From Serripes groenlandicus (lineage: Eukaryota; Mollusca; Bivalvia; Cardiida; Cardiidae): a DNA stretch of 64,000 nucleotides. The DNA lies in the NCBI GenBank assembly GCA_031761405.1, contig JASEVX010000013.1:54921730-54985729 (forward strand). The letters run 5' to 3'. Below, piece by piece: positions 46,107 through 57,133 of the stretch. Under the pieces are notes generated by a model, which was not told where the DNA came from, did no database searches, and saw only the letters and a program-made list of their open reading frames with translations. Every line of letters starts with the position of its first letter. Position 1 is the stretch's first letter. Both the position numbers and the translations under genes were made by a program.

Positions 46107-49100
46107 ACATTTATTCGGTGTCACTAAACAGAGTCTGGAAGAGTCTGGTAGAGTCCGGTAGAGTCTGGTCGTCAAATATCCCATTATATCACTGTTTTGT
46201 TGTGTTTTTGTATTGAAATGAATGAATTAACGTGTTATTGTATCATATAAATAAAAATAAAAATGTATTTGCCTATTTCAGTTCATTTTCGAGTGAATAT
46301 AGAAATATAATATGCGTGAACACGGACACTGGTAGAGTCTGGTCATTATTAAGCAATAAATACAAAGTTTTATACGATTTTTAAGTTATAAAAAGTTTAA
46401 TTTGATTTATATGCAGGGTTCTCAATAAGAAATTTTGTAAGAGGCTTTATATGTGTCTTATTATATATTTATTTCTTATATTATTTCAGCTGATAATCGG
46501 GAAAATAGTGGAAGATTGAGGATTTTTAACGATAACAATGTGTTTCGTAAATCAAAATGGCTGACGTGAAATTTCTGTTTATAATGCGGCAATATCGCAC
46601 GTCCTGAACGAGTAATACGCTAAATTCTCTCTATATTATGCGTCAACTAATTGATTAGGTGTGATCAACAGATTAGTGTTATAATTATATTATAACAATA
46701 CCAAGATATTATATGTATGAAAACTACTAGATTGGAATAATTGTATGTTTGATATGTCATTAACGTTAATTAAACCAAAAACTTAGAGAGCTATATATAC
46801 TTACTTAAAAGTAATTCATATGAAATTAAAGAGAGTGTGTAGTTACTACATTCCGCAAAAAATAGAATCAAACTAAACCATTTTGCATTTTTTTTTAAAA
46901 ATATGCAAAAATATTTTAGCTTGAAAAATAAATATATATCCTGATATAGTTCATAAAATGCATTTTGCAAAATTTTGTATCCAGGCCACACCACGTGGAG
47001 GAACTTTCTCATGGCCTAAAATTTAATGTTTGGATCTATATTATATCATTTTGGGAATTTATTCTATGTTTTCCATTTTAGGTTACCAAAATAGAGCTGT
47101 AAAAGACCCTACACAGAGCTCCATTTTTTGGGGATTTTTTATTCTATGATTTTAGTTCTATGTACATTCATTTGATAGAGATTCAAAGCATGGCCGAGCA
47201 GCAGCACCCAGCTACCGGCCGTGTCTGCACCACTGTTGAGCGTGCTAGCTTAGGGTGTTCGCAGCGCTTGTTTAACATGCAGACATTGCCGACATGTGAA
47301 CCCCGGGCCAACATTACCCGCGAAACCTGTAAGTCAATATAGAGCCCTTCCCCTGCCAGCTCGCTATTATATCGAGTGATATGCAAAGGACAAACCAGGA
47401 ATTCTCCCTTAACAGATTTGTCTCAACCCGAATCTCTAACAGATGTATGCCGGTTTATTTTGTATCCTCAAGATTTAGGTGTGTTTGATTCAATTCGTTT
47501 CTAATTGGCGACGTGATCTCATTTTAGGTTAACATAAAAGACCCTACACAGAGCTCCATTTTTTGGAATTTTTATTCATTGTTTTTGGTTTATATTTTCC
47601 GCTTCTTTATGTCTGCTTCCTTGTGACATAACCAGTACTCAAATTTAAAACTTGTCCTAGCGTTAACATTTTAGACAGATATAGAGGAATTATTGTTGAA
47701 AATGTCGAATGTACAACTGACATACAGGTATAAGCGAATGATTGATAACAAATATATTGTTGTTGGTTTGCAACTAAAATATGCAGTCCTTTTTACATGA
47801 ATGTGTTTCAATATAATGTGTTTTTTTTATTTTCAATTGTGCATGTTTTGCAATTTTTCAGGCGTTTGCGCGTGCCGTGTTTTCGTGCAATTCTCGTAAT
47901 GGATGGTAATGTTAGTTGCTTATATATCTTTTGATGTGATGTTTGAAATGTGATGCGACTTAAAGTTCAATAATTTTATAAATCGCCTTGATCTCTGGTC
48001 AGGACTTAACTGTGTCCATGTTGCATGAGAAACATGTAGCACCGACGCTTGTGTCGCCAAACAATAGTTACCCAATTCGTGCAATGCGCCTCTCACATCT
48101 AGAATTTGACACTGTTCAAGTTATTGTAATTTTTCTATCATGTCGGGCAATTTCTGGACTACCCAGTTTGTCGTCCTTTTGATAAAATGGTTGTACGACT
48201 CATTTGCATTATTAAACCATTGTTGTGGTAGCCAGGGATGTTTGAGTTTGTGGAGAAACATATGCTTAGAACTCCAAATTGGTAAGTATCTGTTCTAAAT
48301 ATGTCAAATTTGGATGTGTATTGGATACTTCTTGGTTCATTTCTGTGAATGAGGTTGCAGTTTCAGCACTTAAGATACCATTAGGACCGAAGAGTTTACA
48401 AATAATGCAGTTAACCTCAGGTTGAGGAAGACACTTACTGAGTTTATTTACCGCATTTTCCTTCAGATGTTTCGCGCAAAGAACTTTTGTGGCTTGTGGG
48501 ATACATATATGTCAATGGCTTTACAAGTCGAAAACTCTTCGTCGGAACAAAAAATTAATTTACTTTGGTCGATGTAACTTAATTTATCCTGCAATTTCAT
48601 ATGAATTACTTTTAAGTAAGTATATAGTTCTCTAAGCATTTGGTTTAATTAATGTTAATGACATATAAAAAATAAAATTATTCCAATCAAGTAGTTTTCA
48701 TACATTTAAAATATTGGTAATTATAACACTAATCTGTTGATCACACCTGATCAATTAGTTGGCCCATAATAGAGAGAAAATTTAGTGTATTACTCGATCA
48801 AGATGTACGATAGGGCCGCATTATAAACAGAAATTTCACGTCAGCCATTTTGATTTACGAAACACAATGTTATCGTTAAAAATCCTCAATCTTCCACTAT
48901 TTTCCCGATTATCAGCTGAAATAATATATGAAATAAATATATAATATGACACATATAAATCAAATTAAACTTTTTATAACTTAAAAATCGTATAAATTAA
49001 AACTTTGTATTTATTGCTTAATAATGACCAGACTCTACCAGTGTCCGTGTCCACGCATATGATATTTCTATATTCATTCGAAAATGAACTAAAATAGGCA

Positions 49101-49244
49101 AATACCTTTTTTATTTTTATTTATATGATACAATAGCACTTTATTTTATTCATTTCAATACAAAAACACAACAAAACAGTGATATAATGGGATATTTGAC
49201 GACCAGACTCTACCAGACTCTGTTTAGTGATACCCACATTTATT
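46107..49244. mobile_element. 3.1-kb element with about 700-bp inverted repeats and 9-bp duplications
   Basis: The body is 46116-49235. The left arm (46116-46827) and right arm (48593-49235) are inverted copies. From outside they read (C/G)GGT(G/A)TCACTAAACAG, AGAGTCTGGTAGAGTC-type units, CAAATATCCCATTATATCAC and onward to TTAAAAGTAATTCATATG. ACATTTATT flanks both sides (46107-46115, 49236-49244). A 9-bp duplication with very long arms is the Mutator-like (MULE) pattern. The interior (46828-48592) has no recognisable transposase. It has a direct repeat AAAGACCCTACACAGAGCTC at about 47102 and 47538. The left edge lies 20 bp past the Mutator-like pseudogene frame. Confidence 0.85.
46828..48592. 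other. Interior of the 3.1-kb element
   Basis: This is non-coding as far as I can see. About 60-70 bp at 47085-47150 and 47525-47585 are direct copies (AAAGACCCTACACAGAGCTC, then CATTTTTTGG). Confidence 0.6.
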
Positions 49245-49395
49245 TCATGTAATCAGTATTATTATTTAATCAAACAAGTTACATAATGAATGATTAACAA
49301 CCTTCGAACTATCTTAACAAACAAGGTTCATTCAATACTCTAACAGTTATAATGTGTGAACAACTATACCTCTTTGATCGGCATACCAACAAATA

Positions 49396-49460
49396 GTGGG
49401 CCGAATAAGACTAGGCCGAAAAAGACCAGGCCGAATACATTTTGGGCCGAATACACCCGA
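49396..49460. repeat. Short GGCCGAATA repeats
   Basis: GGCCGAA recurs four times (GGGCCGAATAAGACTA, GGCCGAAAAAGACCA, GGCCGAATACATTTT, GGGCCGAATACACCC), spaced 15-18 bp. Confidence 0.75.
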
Positions 49461-50190
49461 TACCGGCAAGCCGATCTGAGTTACTTCCCTTTGACCATAA
49501 GATGAAAGGGGGTGTTTATTCTTAAAACAAATAATTTTAATATAACTATATATTGCACTCTTTAATTGATCGTTGTGATGGGTCTGTTTGGAACAACGGA
49601 CTTGTCTCGGTGGAAATATCTCTATAACGGTTAAAACCACTATTGTTTACATTTTTAATCCGTGGGAAAATCACATTCCAAAGTGATGACGTCATACGAC
49701 CCATTTCCCTCTTAGTGTTTGTGACTACAACACTATTTTTGGTCATAACCCTTATTATATATCATAGATAACATACTTATTTGGTGGCATTCACTCTGTG
49801 ATTGAAAGCTCTATTCCAGTATACCCAATACGACTGTTATGGAGCTCCTCCAACATTGTTTCTGTCTATTGTTACCGTTGTTAAATTCCCCCGTCTGCGG
49901 ACAATCTGTAAAATCACAATCTACAGTCTTACAATACCAAGACACCTGTAATCAATATATTGTATGGGGTCAAAGTATATTTATTTACCTACCTGTACAG
50001 TTATTTTATTCCTGATGTAATTTTTAATCCATTTATTTACATTTTTTAGATCCATTATTTTAAACATCAACAAACACATTTCGTGAACAATCTATTTTTA
50101 GACCTATTTCTAGGTATACTCAACAACAAATTTACAGAGTGTTCTCCCTTTGACCATACATTAATTTTATATTAGTCATTCAACAACTTT
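49461..50190. other. Intergenic DNA, no gene recognised
   Basis: No gene or known repeat; TTCCCTTTGACCATA-like motifs occur at about 49484 and 50146. Confidence 0.4.
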
Positions 50191-50330
50191 TTATACATGG
50201 GTACAAGCGGTGGAACACGGTAAGAACCCGGTATGAGGACGGTAAGAGGACGGTGGGCCGGTACGAAGCCGTTATGGAACCGTTAATGGGGCGGTGACGA
50301 CGTGTTACCGTGTTCATACCGGCCTCATAG

Positions 50331-50860
50331 GGATGGATCAGTCGTCGCAAACAGTTTGGCGTGTACCATCAGCTTATGGTCGAACTGCGGCTTGAGGATC
50401 CCACGGCTTTCAAAAACTTTATGAGAACGCCTCCCGAGATGTACGATGAAATATTAACCCGTATAGAACATCAGCTCACAAAGCAACATACGTCGTATCG
50501 GGAGCCACTCGACCCTGCACTCGAGTTGGCTGTTTCGCTTAGGCACCTTGCCTCGGGTGCAAAGTACACCGAACTCCAGTATGTCTGGCGCATCCCACCA
50601 AACACTATCTCTATAGTAGTCCGGGAAGTCTGCCAGGCAATCTGCGATGAATATATGGATGAAGTGATGACCCCTCCGACGACACCTGAAGAATGGCAAG
50701 CTATTGCAGAAGGATTTCTGAAGCGGTGGAACTTCCCACACACCATAGGCGCCCTGGACGGGAAGCATGTCGCCATCCGCTGCCAGGATCCCTGTATAAT
50801 AATTACAAGGACTCATACTTGGGATTGGGCTTCTTTACCCTTGAAGTTATAGATCTGGTT
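50331..50860 (+). pseudogene. PIF/Harbinger (HARBI1-like) transposase, frameshifted and truncated
   Basis: The frame opens after a stop at 50328 without a Met (GWISRRKQFGVYHQLMVELR...) and continues through LAVSLRHLASGAKYTELQYV, RIPPNTISIVVREVCQAI and LKRWNFPHTIGALDGKHVAI. The last contains GALDGKH with the first catalytic Asp of the DDE_Tnp_4 fold. At about 50782, in CGCTGCCAGGATCC, one base appears lost: the next frame continues PGSLYNNYKDS, the expected continuation. After about 50805 similarity ends, so the second Asp and the Glu are missing. The enzyme cuts and joins transposon DNA in the nucleus; this copy cannot. The start may also have lost a base: an ATG at 50333 is in a different frame. 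Confidence 0.85.
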
Positions 50861-50937
50861 GGAGGATCCTGCGGTTCCGGAAGCTTCCTTACATTACCAA
50901 CCCCTGTGCCAGCAGCTTTCATTCCACGTTTAGGCAT
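50803..50937 (-). pseudogene. Possible start of the second Harbinger gene
   Basis: On the minus strand an ATG at 50937 opens 44 codons rich in Lys, Arg and Pro (MPKRGMKAAGTG..., ending VKKPNPKYESL). It converges on the truncated transposase end. Autonomous Harbinger elements carry a second, Myb/SANT-like gene, and this could be its first exon cut by the deletion that removed the transposase C-terminus. No Myb motif is visible, so the assignment is from context only. Confidence 0.3.
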
Positions 50938-51325
50938 TAGTTAGGATTTTTGAACATGAGGAGTACATGTACGTACAATTCGTGAACTGATGTATGGCCG
51001 GATGGGTGAATTCCCAGCTTTTATATACGGTGTTTGACGTCAGCAAGGCGGCGAGAACGTTTAGCGAACGGTATGGGGGCGTTCCGGGCGGTAAAGGGCC
51101 GGTAGCCACACGTTGAGGACCCGGCATGGACCCGGCGAGACCGGCAAGAAAACGGCCAACGCGGTGACACTGGCTGGTACGCGGACGCTATAAGCGATAA
51201 GGTCCCGGTATAGAGACGGTATGGAAACGTTGAGTACAATTTGAAAAAAAAAAATGCGGACGGAGAGATTATCTCCGCTTGTCATTTAAATCAAACGGTA
51301 TGGGTCCGTTGGGCTTAGCCGGTGC

Positions 51326-51600
51326 TATGTGACAGCGCCATAACATATATGTGTTGCACCAATTGCTCAAAATCTGATTTGATACAGCTTTTATACTCCT
51401 TAGGAGAAGGAGTCAGTGGAATATGGCCTGCGGCATATGGGTGTCCCCGTATACGCGGGCATGCCTTTCATTGCGTGTCGGGGGAATGGCGATATCTGGG
51501 TCATTTGCGAAGGATATCCTCCCCGACATGTTCTGTTTGGGGTGCGCGCGGGTAGGGATATACATCTTGAGATGTGTATTGGGGCTTGTATATGTTTTTT
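51326..51600. other. Intergenic DNA, no gene recognised
   Basis: The stretch is moderately GC-rich with open chance frames on both strands. No recognised domain. Confidence 0.4.
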
Positions 51601-51810
51601 TAGGAACTTGTCCAAGATTTGATGGTGATGAATCATCATTAAAAATTTATCAGAACATTCAGAATGTTCTGATAAATTTTCATGAAGATCAGATGCAAAA
51701 TATAGCCTGTAGAGTGTTAACAAGGCAATTGCTGACGACGCATGACAGACGGACGCCGGACAAAATGTGATCACAATAGCTCACTTTGCACTTCGTGCAC
51801 AGGTGAGCTA
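51601..51810 (+). mobile_element. 3' end of a type I element
   Basis: AACTTGTCCAAGATTT, GCAAAATATAGCCTGTAGAG, the CGCCGGACAAAATGTGATCA linker and the CACTTCGTGCACAGGTGAGC hairpin are present. A 39-nt palindrome (51642-51680) is absent from the other copies of this end. Confidence 0.8.
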
Positions 51811-52680
51811 AAAACGCTTGCTGATACAATTTGCGTTGTTCTTAAGGATACACTGGTCACAATGAGCTTTGTCTCGATTTGCCACAATGTTTTGAATTTT
51901 GTGATTCAATATTTATACTTTCACTTCTAAAGATCTTCCACATTTTCTCAAGATGTTTCCAAAGCCATCTACTGCAAATTGATTGAGAGACGCTCAGGAA
52001 CATTTGGGTATTTGCTAATAAACCCTAGAAGCTTTCTAGAAACTTCCGAAAATTACAGTTTCCTTTTTGACATAATTTCGTCTAGATGACCCCTTCGTGC
52101 ATAAGTGTCACATAACGCCAAGGTTTGTTTTCCTGGATCAGCGTTCAATTGTATGTGGGATTGAAGATCAGGGCTCTGTGTTCGATTCCTCCCCAGCGAT
52201 TTTGGTTGACTGCAGACACATTGTCTTTGACTTGTACAAGCAGTAACGAGTTACTGGACTGTGATATCCACGACGTTAGTCGATTTATATTATGTTTATC
52301 AATGTTTTCAAAAGGACGAAGATATTTTAATAACAATAACTCAATAATAGTGATAATGACAGTGATAAGTTGGGCTACTTTTCGAACAATGTTTCCATAC
52401 TGTCCTATGATTTACACCAGACTCTTTAGTACATCTTCATGTGATGCTCAAAGTTAGAGATCTGTTTTCGCCTGACACGATATTTATTCTTAATCCATGT
52501 TTAAACAAAAAAACAAAAACAAAGTCAAAACTTTATAGGATAATATAAAACATTTAATAATTGCATTGGTCTTTAAAAACATAGTTAACTACATGCATAC
52601 TACACTGATATAACATAAGGAAAAATTAAATAACAGATGCAAATATATTTTTTCTTCTCTCTTTCTTTTAACAGAATGCA
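51811..52680. other. Intergenic DNA with MITE and SINE traces
   Basis: GATTTGCCACAATGTTTTGA (51877) and AAAGCCATCTACTGCAAATT (51960) match the palindromic TTAA-MITE core order. TGTTCGATTCCTCC at about 52179 resembles a pol III B box but has no convincing A box. No gene. Confidence 0.35.
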
Positions 52681-52687
52681 AATATAT

Positions 52688-53040
52688 CCCCCCCCCCCCC
52701 AAACGCGCGATCTCTCTTTCTCTCTCTCTCATTTAAGTGTAAAACACGAATGGAATTATCAAATATAAAAAATCAATCATCAAGTTTAAAGCGGAATATA
52801 TTTCTCCCTGTTTATCTTTCTCTCTCTCTCTCTGACTGTCTGTCTCCCTCTATGTGTTTGTACATGCATGGGTGTCTGTCTCCCCCCTCCCCCCCTATTT
52901 CTCTGTATGTGTGTGACCCCCCCCCCCCCCCCCCAAACGCACGATCTCCCTTTTTTTTCTCTTTCTCTCATTTAAGTGTAAAACACGAATTGAATTATCA
53001 AATATAAAAAATCAATCATCAAGTTTTAAGCGGATTATAT
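52688..53040. repeat. Tandem duplication with poly-C and (TC)n tracts
   Basis: A segment of about 115 bp is present twice (about 52688-52804 and 52917-53040). Each has a poly-C run, AAACGC(G/A)CGATCTC, a TC-rich stretch, then ATTTAAGTGTAAAACACGAA and ATATAAAAAATCAATCATCA. The first copy is followed by more (TC)n, TGTCTGTCTCCC and another C tract. Confidence 0.85.
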
Positions 53041-53488
53041 TTACTGAATTACACAAGGTAGGCTTGCTAATAAGTACAGTAAACCAGTTTAAACATGAAA
53101 GAAATAGAAAGATAAATGATCTGAATGACGCATGGAAACAGTTGCCGGATAAACACTGCTAGATAACTTTTATCAATAGTGTTAAATATGTGAAACAAAT
53201 ATAGATCAAATCCTGAATTAATACAATTTAAATCATAAATAGAAATATATGAATTAACTAATTTAAAAAATAAATGATGGAAACCAAAAACCAATATTGA
53301 TAAGATTTGTATCAACTGAGTGTACCAAACACGTCAGACTAAATAATGTAAACAAAGCAATGCATATTAATGATGGAAGGTAATCTCGTGACTAGGTAAC
53401 CATGGCAACAAAAGAACATTCATGAAACACGTTCATGTTATATAAGTGTTACTATGTAACAGTGTATACATTAACCAAGGATGGGATA
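53041..53488. other. 3' flank of the TRIM-like gene
   Basis: This lies downstream of the minus-strand stop. The sequence is AT-rich; I could not assign the poly(A) site. No other gene. Confidence 0.4.
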
Positions 53489-54844
53489 TTATAAAACTCT
53501 GATTACAGTTACCAAGTGTGGATGAGTAGACGGGTCATGACTGACATAGAGTCTATCTCTGTATACACAAATAATGTCGGGCCACCCCGACATTACCGAC
53601 CATAAATCTACGAGAGACTCGAAACTCTCTAAACGAGAATCGAGTCGGTAAACTTTGTGGTGAAACCAGGCACTAATATAAATATTATTGTTGTCTGGGT
53701 CTACACTGATCCCGGATGGCCATGACTTTTCTATTGTTTTGTGATAGACTACTTTTCCCTCATCGTTCATACAAAGTACTTTGTTGTTAAGGTCGTCAGT
53801 TAAATAGAACCTTCCAGGACAAACAGCGAGATCAGACACAGGAGAGTGTAAATGAGTGTTTATGGTTTTTATCGTGACTCCGTCTGTGGACATCACGCAT
53901 ATAAACCAGGGACCATAACCACGAGGGTACTCATCATAACAGAGGTAAACAATCTGATCTCCACTAAAGTCTATAGACCGACAGTGTTTCTCCGTTTTTA
54001 TAGATTTAGTGATTACGGCAGGATTTGGTGTTAAATTAATAAACAATATCCTACGTTCCTCTGGCAACGTAACAGCTAACATACATTGTTTATTGGGCTT
54101 TGATTGGTTGGGAACGGAAATATCAGTAGTGGAAATTATGCCCTGCTTAGTGGGTTTTCGTTTTACAGAAAAAAAGGTTTTAATAGCAGCACGTAAGCGG
54201 TTTAACGGTTTAACATCGGACGACACACTGGCGGCCATTACGACCTGCTCAGTGGGTTCTTGTTTATCCTTTATTTCTGTTACACCCCAAGGTTTAGACC
54301 CAAACCGTATATAGCGTTGTAATATGTGCGAACCAATACTGAATATTTTAATACAATGATTACTATAATCACAAACAACCCACCTTGTGTCATCCAGTCC
54401 ACATAATCCAGTTATCCTATAATATTCATCACTTGTATCCAATTCATGTTTAACATTAACTATATCGACCACAGAAACTTCCTCTCTATCTAACATTACC
54501 TTTCTCTCACTATCATTCTCTTTCCTCATTTCGTCCAGAAATCCCTCGATCTGTTCATCTCTCTCGCCCCTCTTACTCTCTATTTCTACCATACGATGGG
54601 ATTTATTGTGCCTCTCATTACATCTACCACACACATACTGTTGACATACATAACACAAAAATAAAGCGATTTTACTTAAACCAAATAAAAAGCAAATGTC
54701 GCAGGTTTGTTTATTCCACACGTGTTTTTCAGTTTGTAATGTCTCCTCTCTTATTTCATCGAATGAAAGTTTATAACCCTTAACATCGGGTTCAACTTGA
54801 CCGGACCTGTTTGTTTCAGCCATATCGTTGGGAGCCTGTGCCAT
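53489..54844 (-). CDS. RING-less B-box / beta-propeller (TRIM-NHL-like) protein
   Basis: A 451-residue protein in a single coding exon, starting MAQAPNDMAETNRSG. Residues 48-83 form a B-box-like zinc site: C48, C51, C64, C67, C72, C75, H79, H83 (C-x2-C-x12-C-x2-C-x4-C-x2-C-x3-H-x3-H). A short charged helix follows (about 90-125). From about 140 to the end, propeller-like blades recur, such as SPVSDLAVCPGRFYL and WPSGISVDPDNNNIYIS, each with a hydrophobic-Gly/Asp pattern. There is no RING at the N-terminus, so E3 ligase activity is not implied. Molluscs have large expanded families of such proteins, some tied to immunity. The frame extends 26 codons further upstream, but minus-strand TTCTTTTACAG ends 4 nt before this ATG, so the upstream part is intron and the gene has a 5' UTR exon elsewhere. 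Intact; function and partners unknown. Confidence 0.85.
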   Translation of the reverse strand: MAQAPNDMAETNRSGQVEPDVKGYKLSFDEIREETLQTEKHVWNKQTCDICFLFGLSKIALFLCYVCQQYVCGRCNERHNKSHRMVEIESKRGERDEQIEGFLDEMRKENDSERKVMLDREEVSVVDIVNVKHELDTSDEYYRITGLCGLDDTRWVVCDYSNHCIKIFSIGSHILQRYIRFGSKPWGVTEIKDKQEPTEQVVMAASVSSDVKPLNRLRAAIKTFFSVKRKPTKQGIISTTDISVPNQSKPNKQCMLAVTLPEERRILFINLTPNPAVITKSIKTEKHCRSIDFSGDQIVYLCYDEYPRGYGPWFICVMSTDGVTIKTINTHLHSPVSDLAVCPGRFYLTDDLNNKVLCMNDEGKVVYHKTIEKSWPSGISVDPDNNNIYISAWFHHKVYRLDSRLESFESLVDLWSVMSGWPDIICVYRDRLYVSHDPSTHPHLVTVIRVL

Positions 54845-54862
54845 TTTTCTGTAAAAGAAAGT
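54845..54862 (-). promoter_or_regulatory. Splice acceptor before the TRIM-like start codon
   Basis: Read on the minus strand, a pyrimidine-rich ACTTTCTTTTACAG is followed by AAAA and ATG. The AG is at 54850-54849, which sets the exon start at 54848. Confidence 0.7.
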
Positions 54863-57133
54863 GCATGTAATTAATTGACCATTTATGAAGAAAATGTAAC
54901 ATAATATTTCTGGGGAATACATTTAGTTACCAGTAAATCTTATTCATGATCTTGGTCTTAACTAGTCTAATAGTTTTATTTGAAATTCTAATTCAATGAG
55001 TTCATGTTGTTAACCCTTAATAATTACTTTTAGATAACAGATAAGTGTAAAAATTGTAGTAAGGTGATACTGAAGTAACTGAATGACTGTTAACGGAATT
55101 TAACTTATTAATGTCGATTATGATAGTATATATGCCATGATGAAAGGAATAAACCCTTCGGTATTTATGACAAGTGTGGAAAAAGATCTGACTGTAAAAC
55201 CCCTATCTGATCCATATTCATACTGCTTGTTAGACTTTTCTTGGACGTTTCAATAAGTAAGTTTCAACCAGTGTAGAACCAGAACAGATTAAGCAAAAAT
55301 GCAGTTTTATTTGGGTGTACACCGACTGTATGGTTTTTCCTGAGCAAATATCATATTTGATATATATTCACACTGTTCATTAGAAGATGGATGTTTCCTT
55401 AAGTAAGTTGCAATTAGTGTGCAGAACCAGATCAGATAACATAAAAAAGTAGTTTGAGCTGGGTCTACAGTGAAGACAAATATCCTTTTGGTTGGCTTTG
55501 ATCAAGGATCCTATTTCTACAACAATCACTCAGTCTACTGTTAACATATTCACAAATTATAATAACAAATCTTACCACTTTTTGGTCTGTTATCAATACA
55601 CAATAAATAACCAAACTCGAAGACCACCACGATGTAGATTTACTGACTGGCTGAAAACATAGGAATAAAAGACAATTAAAGTTAAAATCACATGTTTTTC
55701 AGTATTTAATGGGGAAATATATCATTTATATCCTGATTAACTCATTGTTTCACAGACAAACTGAGAATAATTAATTCATCAGATGTTTGTTCGGGGTTTA
55801 CTCTTGTTTTTACTCTATATAGATCCAGACACCTTAAAATAGTGTATAAGTGAACTGTCAAAGAAACGGGGCTGGTAAGACATTGAACACTTTATATTTC
55901 TATGTATTCTGAATGTGTTATGAAATCATCACGCAACAGTTAGAAACTAAAGGACTTTAAGTGTCTGACCTACCGTGTTTATTGACATTTCTGATTTTAG
56001 GTTCAGATCACCCAGTGCCTTTATTAAGTCTTATCTGAAACAACTCAAGTTGTCTGAATTTCCTAACAAACTTGGGTAAGTAGTGTGTGAACTAGTTAGA
56101 TCTTGATAAGACTGTGTGGATACACATAGTAATCTGGATCAACACTTTTCGCAAAGGCAAACGAGTTACTTATCTAGGGCACGGTCCCTATACAGATATT
56201 GTTGCTTAAAGCTATATTTTATGAAGAACATGCACACTTAGATCCATGATGTGTTTGATCTCGTGGTAAGGAACTGTATCTTATAAAATTACCAATATCT
56301 TATAATCTATAGCTGATAATGTTGTTAAAGTATTTAATAGAATGATTTATATCAAGAATTGCAAAATAAGAAGAAAAGGCGAATGCACTTTAATTGACTT
56401 ACCCTCGATTCTTTTCTTTAGACACAATTACGCAAACACCAAACACAGATCACTGGTTTATTTGCAGACCTTCTGAAATAAAACAAATGGCCGAGTGAAT
56501 ATTTTAATAAATGACAACAATGAAAGACTCAACGAATGAATATAAATATAAATACATGATATCTTTTAAATGAGCCGTGCTTTAAGACAATATACTACAT
56601 GGTCATCTTAACCTGTTTTAACAAGCAATTACCAAAGATCCATTTGGATAGCCATACTATCTGAGCCGTGCTTTTTAGGACAATATACTGCATGGTCATC
56701 TTAACCTGTTTTAACAAGCAATAACCAAAAATCCATTTGGATAGCCATACTATCTGTGAGTATCTGATCAAACAATTCACTGTCTAACGGAGGGATCAGT
56801 GAAAACCAGATCAAACTCCTTGGATGCGCAGGGTGATCAGGGTTTACACATTTAATAAATCCAATATTTGGTTTTCCTGAAAGGTTGCTAAAATTGAATG
56901 AATAAACTGAAGAATAAAAATATTAACATGCACTAAAACACAATACCTTATCAACTAAATAAACCAAGTAGATAAACGTGATTATTTCAAAACAATGAAT
57001 CTGCAGTCCACACGTCTGGATGCTCGTCTTCATGTATGCTAAAAGAACGCTACGGTCGGGGTTTCAAAATGACGTCATTATTCTAATGACATCAGTAATG
57101 ACGATTCATATCATGCGCAAGTTTGTACTTTAC
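54863..57133. other. Upstream region (probable 5' UTR intron) of the TRIM-like gene
   Basis: The 5' UTR exon and promoter could not be located. Two diverged copies of an approximately 148-bp repeat lie at 55206-55294 and 55354-55440 (TCATACTGCTTGTTAGA / TCACACTGTTCATTAGA, then AATAAGTAAGTTTCAACCAG / TTAAGTAAGTTGCAATTAGT). Confidence 0.4.
56572..56755. repeat. 91-bp tandem duplication
   Basis: GAGCCGTGCTTT starts at 56572 and 56663. Both copies contain CATGGTCATCTTAACCTGTT and CCATTTGGATAGCCATACTA with only a few differences. Confidence 0.9.

Larger units (their letters stand above)
50195..51325. mobile_element. PIF/Harbinger-related element, GC-rich, internally deleted
   Basis: The stretch is visibly richer in G+C than its flanks. 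The left part (50205-50330) and right part (51050-51315) are both packed with short ACGGTA(T/A)G, CCGGTA and GGACGGT motifs in both orientations, like subterminal binding sites. Between them lies the transposase remnant plus the start of an oppositely oriented frame. Terminal inverted repeats and a target duplication could not be fixed, so the edges are approximate. Confidence 0.55.

Noticed and set aside
51423..51770. 115-codon plus-strand frame next to the Harbinger relic
   Set aside because: It runs into the type I element tail and its palindrome scar; no transposase motif.
52120..52260. Possible tRNA or SINE (TGTTCGATTCCTCC)
   Set aside because: The B-box-like match is isolated, no A box is convincing, and no target duplication was found.
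52750..53007. Frames in the (TC)n/poly-C duplication
   Set aside because: Low-complexity simple repeats; open only because of composition.
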